A stretch of DNA of 15,324 nucleotides from CAIQIA01 sp945861105 (GTDB lineage: Bacteria; Cyanobacteriota; Cyanobacteriia; PCC-6307; Cyanobiaceae): contig CANLCC010000050.1 in assembly GCA_947488815.1 (NCBI GenBank), positions 1 to 15,324 on the forward strand, written 5' to 3'. Position 1 is the first letter of the stretch. Each line of letters opens with the position of its first letter. Below are positions 1 through 6,918 of the stretch, in pieces. The position numbers were made by a program, and so were the translations under genes. The notes under the pieces are model-generated. The model had not been told where the DNA came from and ran no database searches. It was given only the letters and a program-made list of their open reading frames with translations.

Positions 1-1
1 C

Positions 2-559
2 TTTCTGCAGGAACAACGCAGCGTCCGTGGCGCCGTGCTGCATCTGGTGCTGCTCTACAGCCTGCTGGCGGCCCTGTATGTGCTCTCGATCGGCATGGCC
101 TCCCGGGTGCAGGGGCTGGGTCCCACCCGCTTCGGCATCCTGCTGGCCCTCAGTGGGCTGGGGCTGGCGGTCGGGGGTCTGCTGGTGGCCCAGCTGGGGC
201 ACCGTTTCAGCCGGCGGCTGCTGGCCACCGTCGGCCTCGGCACCATCGGCTTCTCCCTGGTGGGGCTGGCGCAGCTGCGGCCCGCCCTCACCCCCACCCT
301 GGCCCTGTGCGTGGTGCTGGGCCTGGGGGCGGCCTGCCTGGGCATCCCGGCGCAGACCACCATCCAGGAAGACACCCCCGAGCACCTGCGGGGCAAGGTG
401 TTCGGCCTGCAGAACAACCTCGTCAACATCGCCCTCAGCCTGCCGCTGGTGCTGGCCGGCACCCTGGTGAGCAGCTTCGGGTTGCGGCCGGTGCTGATGC
501 TGCTGGCCCTGGTGGTGCTCGCCGGCATCGCCCTCGAGTTTCCCTGGCAACGCCCCTGA
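2..559 (+). CDS. MFS transporter, C-terminal half (5' partial)
   Basis: The reading frame is open from the left edge of the window and ends at a TGA at 557-559, so only about 185 C-terminal residues are present. They form six hydrophobic segments separated by short polar loops, as expected for the second six-helix bundle of a 12-helix major facilitator protein in the cytoplasmic membrane. The loop before the fifth visible helix reads EDTPEHLRGKVFGLQNN, which matches the TPxxLRGRV-type loop common in MFS drug or metabolite exporters. The substrate cannot be inferred from this half. A GTG at 35 is in frame but falls inside the first visible helix region and is not the true start. The glycosyltransferase follows 45 nt downstream on the same strand. 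Confidence 0.85.
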   Translation, partial: FLQEQRSVRGAVLHLVLLYSLLAALYVLSIGMASRVQGLGPTRFGILLALSGLGLAVGGLLVAQLGHRFSRRLLATVGLGTIGFSLVGLAQLRPALTPTLALCVVLGLGAACLGIPAQTTIQEDTPEHLRGKVFGLQNNLVNIALSLPLVLAGTLVSSFGLRPVLMLLALVVLAGIALEFPWQRP

Positions 560-604
560 GCGCTGCCGCTGCTACTTTTCTGTGCTGGACGGACCAACCG
601 GCCG

Positions 605-1720
605 ATGCGAATCGCCTGGCTCGGCAAGAAGTCACCCTTCTGCGGCAATGTGAGCTACGGCCTGGCGATCACCGAGGCCCTGCGGCAGCGCGGCCACGAC
701 ATCAACTTCATCCACTTCGAAACCCCCGACGCCGCCACCGAGAGCGAGGTGGCGCTGCCGTACCTGGTCAAGTCGCAGGTGTACACGATCCCGTCCCCAG
801 GGGCCCAGCGGGAGCTGCGTGAATCGCTCGAACGGCTGGCGCCGGATCTGGTGCATGCCAGCCTCACCCTCTCCCCCCTCGATTTCCGCCTGCCGGAGCT
901 CTGCCAGCAGCTGGGGGTGCCGCTGGTGGCCACCTTCCATCCCGCCTTCGATGCCAGCCTGCGCAACATCACGGCGGGGGGGCAGCAGCTCACCTACCAG
1001 CTCTACGCCCCATCCCTGGCCCGCTACGACCGGGTGATCGTCTTCTCGGCCCTGCAGGCCGAGGTGCTGGCGCGGCTGGGGGTGCGGGAGGACCGGCTCG
1101 CGGTCATTCCCAACGGCGTCGATCCCGACCTCTGGCGACCGGGGCCGTCGCCCCTGGCCGACCGGTTCGGCGGCAGGCGGGTGTTCCTGTACATGGGGCG
1201 ACTGGCCACCGAAAAGAACGTCGAGGCCCTGCTGCGGGCCTGGCGGCTGGTGCGGCCCCGTGGCTGCCTGCTGGTGCTGGTGGGCGACGGCCCGCTGCGG
1301 GCCACCCTGCAGTCGGCCTACGGCGACGAGGACGTGCTCTGGTGGGGTTTCGAGCCGGATGTGGAGCGTCGGGTGGCCCTGCTGCAGGCCGCCGAAGTGT
1401 TTCTGCTGCCTTCGCTGGTGGAAGGCCTGTCCCTGGCCCTGCTGGAGGCCATGGCCAGCGGTGTCGCCTGCGTTGCCACCGATGCCGGCGCCGACGGGGA
1501 GGTGCTCGAGGGCGGGGCCGGCATCGTCATCAGCACCCAGGGAGTCACGACCCAGCTGCGCACCCTCCTGCCGGTGCTGCGCGACCAGCCCCTGCTCACC
1601 GCCGAGCTGGGCCGCCAGGCCCGCCGGCGGGTGCTCGACCGCTACACGCTCACGGCCAACCTCGACCGGCTCGAACGGCTGTACGGAGACCTGGTTCCTG
1701 GCCACCGGCAGGCGGCCTGA
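605..1720 (+). CDS. Glycosyltransferase family 4 (GT-B fold)
   Basis: This complete 371-residue protein has two Rossmann-like halves, as in GT-B retaining glycosyltransferases. The N-terminal acceptor domain starts MRIAWLGKKSPFCGNVSYG. The donor-binding domain begins near residue 190 with FLYMGRLATEKN (R199 and K204 are the usual phosphate-binding pair), followed by VGDGP at 226-230. An EX7E motif lies at E273-E281 (EGLSLALLE), which binds the nucleotide-sugar. The family transfers a sugar from an activated donor to a lipid, sugar or polymer acceptor at the cytoplasmic face. The acceptor is not identifiable here; glycolipid or surface polysaccharide synthesis is a reasonable inference. It starts with ATG 45 nt after the MFS gene and converges on pyrF with 29 nt between stops. 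There is no obvious Shine-Dalgarno. Confidence 0.9.
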   Translation: MRIAWLGKKSPFCGNVSYGLAITEALRQRGHDINFIHFETPDAATESEVALPYLVKSQVYTIPSPGAQRELRESLERLAPDLVHASLTLSPLDFRLPELCQQLGVPLVATFHPAFDASLRNITAGGQQLTYQLYAPSLARYDRVIVFSALQAEVLARLGVREDRLAVIPNGVDPDLWRPGPSPLADRFGGRRVFLYMGRLATEKNVEALLRAWRLVRPRGCLLVLVGDGPLRATLQSAYGDEDVLWWGFEPDVERRVALLQAAEVFLLPSLVEGLSLALLEAMASGVACVATDAGADGEVLEGGAGIVISTQGVTTQLRTLLPVLRDQPLLTAELGRQARRRVLDRYTLTANLDRLERLYGDLVPGHRQAA

Positions 1721-1741
1721 AGCCCCAATCGCTCACCGTTT

Positions 1742-1769
1742 CCTGTCGCTCAGAGTTCAGCGAGACAGG
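1742..1769. terminator. Possible hairpin terminator between convergent genes
   Basis: Arms CCTGTCGCT (1742-1750) and AGCGAGACAGG (1759-1769) pair over nine bases with a two-base bulge and an eight-base loop. The element overlaps the pyrF stop codon and sits where the glycosyltransferase and pyrF converge, so it could serve both strands. Neither side has a T-run, so it is not a canonical intrinsic terminator. Confidence 0.35.
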
Positions 1770-2463
1770 CGGCGAAGGCGGCGGCAGGGTCGGCGGCGGT
1801 GGTGATCGGCCGGCCCACCACCAGGCGACTGGCGCCGGCGGCGATGGCCTCGGCGGGCCCCAGCACCCGCGCCTGATCGCCACGGGCGCTTCCCGCCGGG
1901 CGGATGCCCGGAGTCACCAGACAGAACGGTTCGGGCAGCAGCTCCCGCAGCTGGGACACCTCCAGCGGGGAACAGACGCACCCCCCGATGCCGGCCCCGG
2001 CCGCCAGGGTCGCCAGCCGGCGCACCTGGTCGGCGAGGGGCTCCGTCAGGCCCAGCTCGGTGGCGAGGCGGGCCTCGTCCCAGCTGGTGAGCACCGTCAC
2101 CGCCAGCAGCGTCGGTGCCGGCATGCCGGCGGCGGCGGCTCCCTCCCGGGCCGCGACGGCAGCCTGCTGCAGCGCCTCGCGGCCGGCGGCGGCATGCACC
2201 GTCATCAGCTCGGCGCCAAGGGCGGCGGCACGACGGCAGGCACCGGCCATCGTGGCGGGGATGTCGTGGAACTTGAGATCAAGAAACACCCGCAGGCCCT
2301 GCTGCCGCAGCTGCCCCACCACGGCGGGACCGCCGGCCAGGAACAGCTCCAGACCCACCTTCACCCAGCCCAGCCCCGGCAGGGCGGCGGCCAGGGCGAG
2401 GGCCCGGGCCGGATCCATGCCGTCGAGGGCGACGATGATGCGATCGCTGGCGGTGGGGTTCAT
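1750..2463 (-). CDS. pyrF: Orotidine 5'-phosphate decarboxylase
   Basis: The product decarboxylates OMP to UMP, the last step of de novo pyrimidine synthesis in the cytoplasm. At 237 residues it has the usual length for a stand-alone bacterial PyrF. The signature is clear: IIVALD at 9-14, VKVG with K35, and DLKFHDIP at 62-69, which supplies the catalytic Asp-Lys-x-x-Asp set (D62, K64, D67). The phosphate-binding VTPGIRP (183-189) and VVGRPIT (215-221) follow. The ATG start lies in an ATGA overlap with the tyrS stop (2460-2463), so translation is probably coupled to tyrS. A single HIP1 octamer (GCGATCGC, 2440-2447) lies inside the first codons. Confidence 0.97.
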   Translation of the reverse strand: MNPTASDRIIVALDGMDPARALALAAALPGLGWVKVGLELFLAGGPAVVGQLRQQGLRVFLDLKFHDIPATMAGACRRAAALGAELMTVHAAAGREALQQAAVAAREGAAAAGMPAPTLLAVTVLTSWDEARLATELGLTEPLADQVRRLATLAAGAGIGGCVCSPLEVSQLRELLPEPFCLVTPGIRPAGSARGDQARVLGPAEAIAAGASRLVVGRPITTAADPAAAFAACLAEL

Positions 2464-3719
2464 CGGAATCGCCTGAAGGTCTTCTTCCCGAGTTGCAGCA
2501 CCTTCCCCTGCAGTTCCGCCGCACTGGCGAACTCCTGGTTGGGATCGAGCAGCTTCTCGCCATCGAGCCGCACGCCGCCGTCCTGGATCTTGCGCTTGGC
2601 CTCACTGCTGCTGACGCCGATCCCGATGGCACCGATCAGATAGAAGGCCTTGGCCGGAAAGTTCACCTGCGCCAGCGACGCCTCGGGCACCTCCGCATCG
2701 GCCGCCCCGCTGCCACCGGCACCGCCCACCAGCCGTGCCGCATCGGCCTGGGCCTGGCTGGCCGCCTCGGGTCCATGGCGCTGGCGGGTGATCTCGAGGG
2801 CCATGGCCCTCTGGCGCTCGCGCGGGTTGACGGGCAGGCCCATCAGATCGAGATCGGTGAGCAGCGTGAGGTAGTCGTCGACCACCGCATCGGGAACCTT
2901 CTCCAGCTTCGAGTACATCGACAGGGGGTCCTCCTCGAGGCCGACGATGTTGCCCAGGCTCTTGCTCATCTTCTGCACCCCATCGAGCCCCGGCAGAATC
3001 GGCAGCAGCAGGCCGAACTGGGGCCGCTGGCCGAAGTGCCGCTGCAGATCGCGGCCCATCGCCACATTGAACTTCTGATCGGTGCCCCCCAGCTCCACAT
3101 CGGCCTGCACCGCCACCGAGTCGTACCCCTGCAGCAACGGATAGAGAAATTCGTGCAGGCTGATGGGCGTGCCGGAACCGTAACGGCGGCCGAAGTCTTC
3201 CTTGGCCAGCATCTGCCCCACGGTGCTGATGGCCAGCAGATCGATCACCGCCGGCAGGTCGAGCCCCGCCAGCCATTCGCTGTTGCGACGCACCTCAAGG
3301 CGACCGGGGGTGCTGAAGTCGAGCAGGGCCCGCTGGGGATCCTGACCCTCGCCCAGCTGGCGCAGATAGGTGGCGGCATTGGCTTCGACCGCCGCGGCAT
3401 CGAGCTGCACCCGGGTGGTGCTCTTGCCCGTCGGATCACCGATGCGGGCGGTGAAGTCACCGATGATCAGCACCGCCGTGTGGCCGGCATCCTGGAAGGC
3501 CCGCAGCTTGCGGAACAACAGGCTGTGGCCCAGGTGAATCTCGGCGCCGGTGGGGTCGATGCCCAGCTTCACCCGCAGGGGCCGGCCAGCCCTGGCGGCG
3601 GCCTCGAGGCGATCCTCAAGCCGCTGGTCGGGGTCGGGGTCCGCCCCGGCGGGGAACAGATCCGCCAGGCCCCGACGCAGCCAGGAGGGCAGGGCCTCGC
3701 TGCAGCATCCAGGGGTCAT
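2460..3719 (-). CDS. tyrS: Tyrosyl-tRNA synthetase
   Basis: This class I synthetase charges tRNA-Tyr with tyrosine. The 419 residues show the domains in order. The Rossmann catalytic core has KLGIDPTGAEIHLGHS (HIGH-type motif at residues 62-65), GDFTARIGDPTGKS (87-100) and GGTDQKFN (211-218). KMSKS follows at 250-254, then an alpha-helical anticodon-binding part. A C-terminal S4 RNA-binding domain runs from about 353 to 419 (SSSEAKRKIQDGGVRLDG). The KMSKS form and general layout fit the TyrZ-like bacterial TyrRS subgroup. The ATG start is supported by a GGAG at 3729-3726, six bases upstream. A glycine/alanine-rich stretch (331-342) separates the catalytic part from S4. It overlaps pyrF by 4 nt and follows DUF1825 by 52 nt. 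Confidence 0.97.
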   Translation of the reverse strand: MTPGCCSEALPSWLRRGLADLFPAGADPDPDQRLEDRLEAAARAGRPLRVKLGIDPTGAEIHLGHSLLFRKLRAFQDAGHTAVLIIGDFTARIGDPTGKSTTRVQLDAAAVEANAATYLRQLGEGQDPQRALLDFSTPGRLEVRRNSEWLAGLDLPAVIDLLAISTVGQMLAKEDFGRRYGSGTPISLHEFLYPLLQGYDSVAVQADVELGGTDQKFNVAMGRDLQRHFGQRPQFGLLLPILPGLDGVQKMSKSLGNIVGLEEDPLSMYSKLEKVPDAVVDDYLTLLTDLDLMGLPVNPRERQRAMALEITRQRHGPEAASQAQADAARLVGGAGGSGAADAEVPEASLAQVNFPAKAFYLIGAIGIGVSSSEAKRKIQDGGVRLDGEKLLDPNQEFASAAELQGKVLQLGKKTFRRFR

Positions 3720-3745
3720 CGGCTGCTCCGTTCATCGGTTGACGG

Positions 3746-3751
3746 ATCGTA
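3746..3751 (-). promoter_or_regulatory. Possible -10 element for tyrS-pyrF
   Basis: TACGAT on the minus strand keeps the important first TA and final T of a sigma-70 -10 box and lies 26 nt before the tyrS ATG. No convincing -35 hexamer is visible at 16-18 nt spacing. The same hexamer stands at almost the same distance from pepA. This is a suggestion only. Confidence 0.25.
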
Positions 3752-3755
3752 GGCA

Positions 3756-3779
3756 CCGGCAGGCTGGCGCCTCAGCCGG
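3756..3779 (-). terminator. Stem-loop overlapping the DUF1825 stop codon
   Basis: Read on the minus strand, CCGGC-TG-AGGC-GCCA-GCCT-GCCGG folds into a nine-pair stem with a two-base bulge and a four-base loop. The DUF1825 TGA lies in the bulge region. There is no following U-run. It could be a transcript-end or RNA-stabilising hairpin between DUF1825 and tyrS, or chance in GC-rich DNA. Confidence 0.3.
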
Positions 3780-4095
3780 CGGTCTCGAGCTGCTGCTTCA
3801 TCCGGTCGAGGGTCAGCTGCATCTGCTGGAACATCTGTTCGGGGGTGATGCCGAACTGGCTCAATTGCGTGCGCAGCTGCTCGACGGTGAGCTTGGCCTG
3901 AAAGTCTTCCGACAGCTCGAAGCGCTTCATGAAGACGCGGTAGCGATCCATCAGTTCTTCCATCCGTTCGATGAAGAGCTTCTTGCCCTCGCGATCAAAC
4001 TTGCCGTAATCGCTGCCGAGTTGCATCAGCGACTGATAATCGCCGAACAGGCGTTTGGCCTCATCCTGGACAATGTCTGACTCGAAGAAGCTCAT
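3772..4095 (-). CDS. DUF1825 family protein
   Basis: I recognise this 107-residue protein as DUF1825, a short family found mainly in cyanobacteria with no established function. It begins MSFFESDIVQDEAKRLFGDY and is almost entirely helical and charged, with no signal peptide, membrane segment or cysteine. Residues 33-107 alternate hydrophobic and acidic/basic positions (KFDREGKKLFIERMEELMDRY, then a Gln/Met-rich helix), suggesting a small helical bundle or coiled-coil protein in the cytoplasm. It is transcribed toward tyrS with a 52-nt gap and diverges from the HhH gene across 124 nt. No Shine-Dalgarno is evident. Its proximity to tyrS does not by itself indicate a role in translation. Confidence 0.88.
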   Translation of the reverse strand: MSFFESDIVQDEAKRLFGDYQSLMQLGSDYGKFDREGKKLFIERMEELMDRYRVFMKRFELSEDFQAKLTVEQLRTQLSQFGITPEQMFQQMQLTLDRMKQQLETAG

Positions 4096-4219
4096 CGCGG
4101 CAGAGCTGGCTTCGCCATTGTGGAGCCGCCGTCCAGCCGCGGAGGGTCGGATCTCCGCCCGCCCTTGCCCAGGCTCCCCCGTTCGTCACACTGGGAAGCC
4201 TGCACGGCTGCCCCCGCGG
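4096..4219. promoter_or_regulatory. Divergent intergenic region (DUF1825 / HhH gene)
   Basis: These 124 bp separate two divergent starts and so should hold a promoter in each direction. A CACAAT on the minus strand (4122-4117), 21 nt before the DUF1825 ATG, is a fair -10 candidate, without a matching -35. A weak six-base inverted repeat, GCGGAG/CTCCGC (4139-4144 / 4153-4158, eight-base loop), lies in the middle. Nothing stronger is visible. Confidence 0.35.
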
Positions 4220-4756
4220 ATGGCTGACCGCCACTGGCTCGACCCCCTGGCCCGTCGGGTGCTGCGCCTCATCGACGGCCCACCGCCGGCGGCGCCGGCC
4301 CCCTGGCAGATCGACGTCAACCGCGCCAGCCGCAGCGACTGGCTGAAGCTGCCCGGCTGCCGCGAAGACCAGGCCGATCTGCTGCAGCGGCTGCAGCAGG
4401 GCGGCGTGCAGCTCAGCAGTGCATCCGATCTGGCCCAGCTGCTCGACCTGGCGCCGGAGCAACTGCAGGGCTGGCGCCCCCATCTGCTGTTTCGCTGGTA
4501 CAGCGAACCGCCGACGGCGCCACCGGAGCCGATCGACCTCAACCGTGCCGGGGCCGCCGCCCTCGACACCCTGGGGCTGCTCACCCCCGAGCGCAGCGCC
4601 CGGCTGCTGCGGGAGCGCGCCCGGCGGCCGTTCAGGGATCTGGCCGACCTGCAGCAGCGCCTGGGCCTGCCGCCGACCGTGGTGGAAGCCCTGATCGGCC
4701 GGGTGGTGTTCGGCGGCGGCATCACCGGCCCGGTGCTGCCCCGCCCCCGCGCCTGA
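4220..4756 (+). CDS. Tandem helix-hairpin-helix (ComEA-like) DNA-binding protein
   Basis: The 178-residue protein carries two copies of a ComEA/SLBB-type HhH entry motif: IDVNRASRSDWLKLPG at 31-46 and IDLNRAGAAALDTLGL at 105-120. Each is followed by a second helix pair (AQLLDL..., RDLADLQQRLGL). HhH motifs bind the DNA backbone without sequence specificity. Unlike ComEA, there is no signal peptide or membrane anchor, so it should be cytoplasmic, and the second copy lacks a clear LPG hairpin. I chose the ATG at 4220 because it gives a start (MADRHWLDPL) shortly before the first motif. An in-frame GTG or ATG further upstream would run back into the DUF1825 gene on the other strand. It ends 1 nt before the GIY-YIG gene, so the two are likely co-translated. 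Confidence 0.78.
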   Translation: MADRHWLDPLARRVLRLIDGPPPAAPAPWQIDVNRASRSDWLKLPGCREDQADLLQRLQQGGVQLSSASDLAQLLDLAPEQLQGWRPHLLFRWYSEPPTAPPEPIDLNRAGAAALDTLGLLTPERSARLLRERARRPFRDLADLQQRLGLPPTVVEALIGRVVFGGGITGPVLPRPRA

Positions 4757-4757
4757 G

Positions 4758-5339
4758 ATGCGACAGGGAGAGCTGTTCCCGTCGGTGCGGTCGGAGGCGG
4801 CGCTGCCGGAGTGGCGTCCCGACGATGGGGCCCTGCAGGCCTGGCGGGAACGGGTGGCGGCCTTCCAGCACGACCGCCGCCGCGACAGCAGCACCGGCCA
4901 GGGCTGCCTCCCCTTGAGCACCGTTCCAGGCGAAGGAGCCGGCGGGGCCGCAGTGCCGGATCCGCTGCTGCTGGCACCGCTGGCGCTGCAGTTCTGGCGC
5001 TGGCCCGTGCCCGCCCACAGCGGCCCGGCGCTCTACTTCGTGATCGACCACGGCCTCGCCGGCGACCGGCCACTGCTGCTCTACGTGGGCGAAACAGCCC
5101 ATGCCGACCGGCGCTGGAAAGGCGACCACGACTGCAAGGCCTATCTCGCCGACTACGGCGAGAGCCTCAGCCGCGGCAGCGCCCCGGCCCGCCTCAGCAT
5201 CCGTTTCTGGTGCGATGCACCGGCGCTGGGGCGCCAGCGACGGCAGCTGGAGCAACAGCAGATCCGCCATTGGCAGCCACCGTTCAACAAGGAATGCCGC
5301 GAGCGTTGGCAGACGCCCTTCCAGAAGCCGCCGGATTGA
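4758..5339 (+). CDS. GIY-YIG nuclease-like protein
   Basis: Residues 91-180 of this 193-residue protein match the GIY-YIG nuclease pattern. ALYFVID (91-97) stands at the GIY position and LLLYVGET (106-113) at YIG. Arg118 or Arg119 fits the catalytic arginine (ADRRWKGDHDC), Glu165 in QLEQQQI the metal-binding glutamate, and Asn177 in PPFNKE the conserved asparagine. The N-terminal 85 residues match nothing I recognise. Family members cut or nick DNA in repair, restriction or homing; the target here is unknown. There is no zinc finger or extra DNA-binding domain in this chain, but the gene starts one base after the stop of the tandem HhH gene (TGA-G-ATG) with no Shine-Dalgarno of its own, which implies coupled translation and perhaps a shared function. 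Confidence 0.75.
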   Translation: MRQGELFPSVRSEAALPEWRPDDGALQAWRERVAAFQHDRRRDSSTGQGCLPLSTVPGEGAGGAAVPDPLLLAPLALQFWRWPVPAHSGPALYFVIDHGLAGDRPLLLYVGETAHADRRWKGDHDCKAYLADYGESLSRGSAPARLSIRFWCDAPALGRQRRQLEQQQIRHWQPPFNKECRERWQTPFQKPPD

Positions 5340-5362
5340 GCCCACAGCCGGGTTCCGACCGG

Positions 5363-5368
5363 TACGAT
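5363..5368 (+). promoter_or_regulatory. Possible -10 element for pepA
   Basis: TACGAT lies 25 nt before the pepA ATG in the 54-nt gap after the GIY-YIG gene. It matches the -10 consensus at positions one, two, five and six. No good -35 hexamer is seen. An identical hexamer precedes tyrS at 26 nt. Confidence 0.25.
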
Positions 5369-5393
5369 CGCGCCAGCCCCGCACGGCAGGACC

Positions 5394-6905
5394 ATGGCGC
5401 TGACGTTCCGCTGCAGCACAGCTGCGGCACTCCCTGCCGGCTGCGACGCCCTGGCCCTGGGCCTCTTCGCCGACCGCTGGTCCGAAGGTCTGGCGGCCCA
5501 CCTGCCCCCCGACCTGCTGCCCACGGTCCGGGCCCTGCTGGAACGCCGCCGTTTCCAGGCCAAGCCCGGCGAACTGCAGACCCTCACCCTCGCGGGTGCC
5601 GAGCCCTGCCAGGTGCTGGTGGCCGGCCTGGGCACCCCCGAAAGCTTCGATGGCCGGACCCTGCGGGCCGCCGTGGCCCAGCTGGCCCGGGCCAGCCGTG
5701 ACCTGGGCATCACCGCCCTGGCCCTGGCCCTGCCGGTCGAAGGGTTCGATCCGCCGTCGGCCCTGGCGGCGCTTGTGCAGGGCTTCCGCCTGGGCACCTA
5801 CCAGGACCAGCGGTTCCGCAGCGAACCCGAGCCGGTGCAGCTGCCGGGCTGCATCTGGCTGATGGGGCTTGATGCCTCCCTTGATGGCCTCGTCGAGCGC
5901 GAAGAGCAGATCTGCGCCGGCGTCGAGCTGGCCCGGGAGCTGGTGGCGGCCCCACCCAACGCCGTCAATTCCCTCACCCTCGAGGTCACGGCCCGCGGCC
6001 TGGCCCAGGAGCTGGGACTCGAGCTCACGGTGCTCGATGCCGAAGCCTGCCGGGAACGGGGCATGGGGGCCTACCTGGCGGTGGCCCAGGGGGCGGCCGT
6101 GCCGCCGCGGTTCCTCCATCTCACCATCCGCCCCGAAGGACCGGTGCGGCGGCGGCTGGTGCTGGTGGGCAAGGGGCTCACCTTCGATTCCGGCGGGTAC
6201 AACCTCAAGGTCGGCCCCAGCCAGATCGAGATGATGAAGTACGACATGGGCGGCTGTGGTGCCGTGCTGGGGGCAGCCCGCAGCCTCGGGGCCCTGCGGC
6301 CGGCGGGACTCGAGATCCACATCCTCAGTGCCACCACCGAGAACATGATCAGTGGCGAGGCGATCCATCCGGGCGCCATCGTCACGGCCTCCAATGGCAA
6401 GACCATCGAGATCAACAACACCGACGCCGAAGGTCGACTGACCCTCGCCGATGCCCTCGTCTACGCCTCCGGCCTGAAGCCCGACGCCATCATCGACCTG
6501 GCCACCCTCACCGGAGCCTGCGTCATCGCCCTCGGCGACGAGATCGCCGGGCTCTGGTCGCCCGATGACACCCTGGCCGCCCAGATCGAAGCGGCCGCCG
6601 CCGCCGCCGGCGAGCCGGTCTGGCGTCTGCCCCTGCAGGGGTCCTACAAGGAGGGCCTCAAGAGTGCCTTCGCTGACCTCAAGAACACCGGCCCGCGTCC
6701 TGGCGGATCGATCACCGCTGCCCTGTTCCTGAGGGAGTTCGTCGGCGAGGGCATCCCCTGGGCCCACCTCGACATCGCCGGACCGGTCTGGAGCGAGAAG
6801 GGGCGAGGCCTCGATCCGGCCGGCGCCACCGGTTACGGCGTCCGCACCCTTGTGGAATGGTGCTGCCGGCTTGCGCAGGAGCCCCCGGGGGGATTAGGGC
6901 AGTAA
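5394..6905 (+). CDS. pepA: Leucyl aminopeptidase (M17)
   Basis: This cytoplasmic two-metal exopeptidase removes N-terminal residues from peptides in protein turnover. The 503 residues have the family length. The N-terminal macro-like regulatory domain (about 1-165) is followed by the catalytic domain. Metal and catalytic residues are visible: GKGLTFDSGGYNLK with K260, D265 and K272; MKYDMGG with D284; and the signature NTDAEGRLTLADAL with D344, E346 and R348. All appear intact. The start is the ATG in GGACCATGG, with only a weak AGGA before it. A 54-nt gap from the preceding GIY-YIG gene and a possible -10 (5363) suggest its own promoter. The unknown 102-residue gene follows 13 nt later, probably on the same transcript. 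Confidence 0.97.
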   Translation: MALTFRCSTAAALPAGCDALALGLFADRWSEGLAAHLPPDLLPTVRALLERRRFQAKPGELQTLTLAGAEPCQVLVAGLGTPESFDGRTLRAAVAQLARASRDLGITALALALPVEGFDPPSALAALVQGFRLGTYQDQRFRSEPEPVQLPGCIWLMGLDASLDGLVEREEQICAGVELARELVAAPPNAVNSLTLEVTARGLAQELGLELTVLDAEACRERGMGAYLAVAQGAAVPPRFLHLTIRPEGPVRRRLVLVGKGLTFDSGGYNLKVGPSQIEMMKYDMGGCGAVLGAARSLGALRPAGLEIHILSATTENMISGEAIHPGAIVTASNGKTIEINNTDAEGRLTLADALVYASGLKPDAIIDLATLTGACVIALGDEIAGLWSPDDTLAAQIEAAAAAAGEPVWRLPLQGSYKEGLKSAFADLKNTGPRPGGSITAALFLREFVGEGIPWAHLDIAGPVWSEKGRGLDPAGATGYGVRTLVEWCCRLAQEPPGGLGQ

Positions 6906-6918
6906 CGATCCCAAGGCC

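Noticed and set aside
2440..2447. HIP1 octamer GCGATCGC
   Set aside because: Only one exact copy was found by eye in 15 kb, so it is not a repeat feature here; it is kept only as weak taxonomic evidence.
1342..2643. 433-codon plus-strand frame across the glycosyltransferase end and pyrF
   Set aside because: It spans two well-supported genes in other frames and encodes repetitive Gly/Arg/Pro/His sequence.
4055..4219. Upstream in-frame extension of the HhH protein
   Set aside because: It would overlap the first codons of the divergent DUF1825 gene and leave no promoter space; the added residues look non-coding.
4722..6767. Very long open frame on the minus strand opposite the GIY-YIG gene and pepA
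   Set aside because: The translation is low-complexity Gly/Gln/Arg/His-rich and lies antisense to two genes with clear motifs. Long antisense frames are expected at this GC content.
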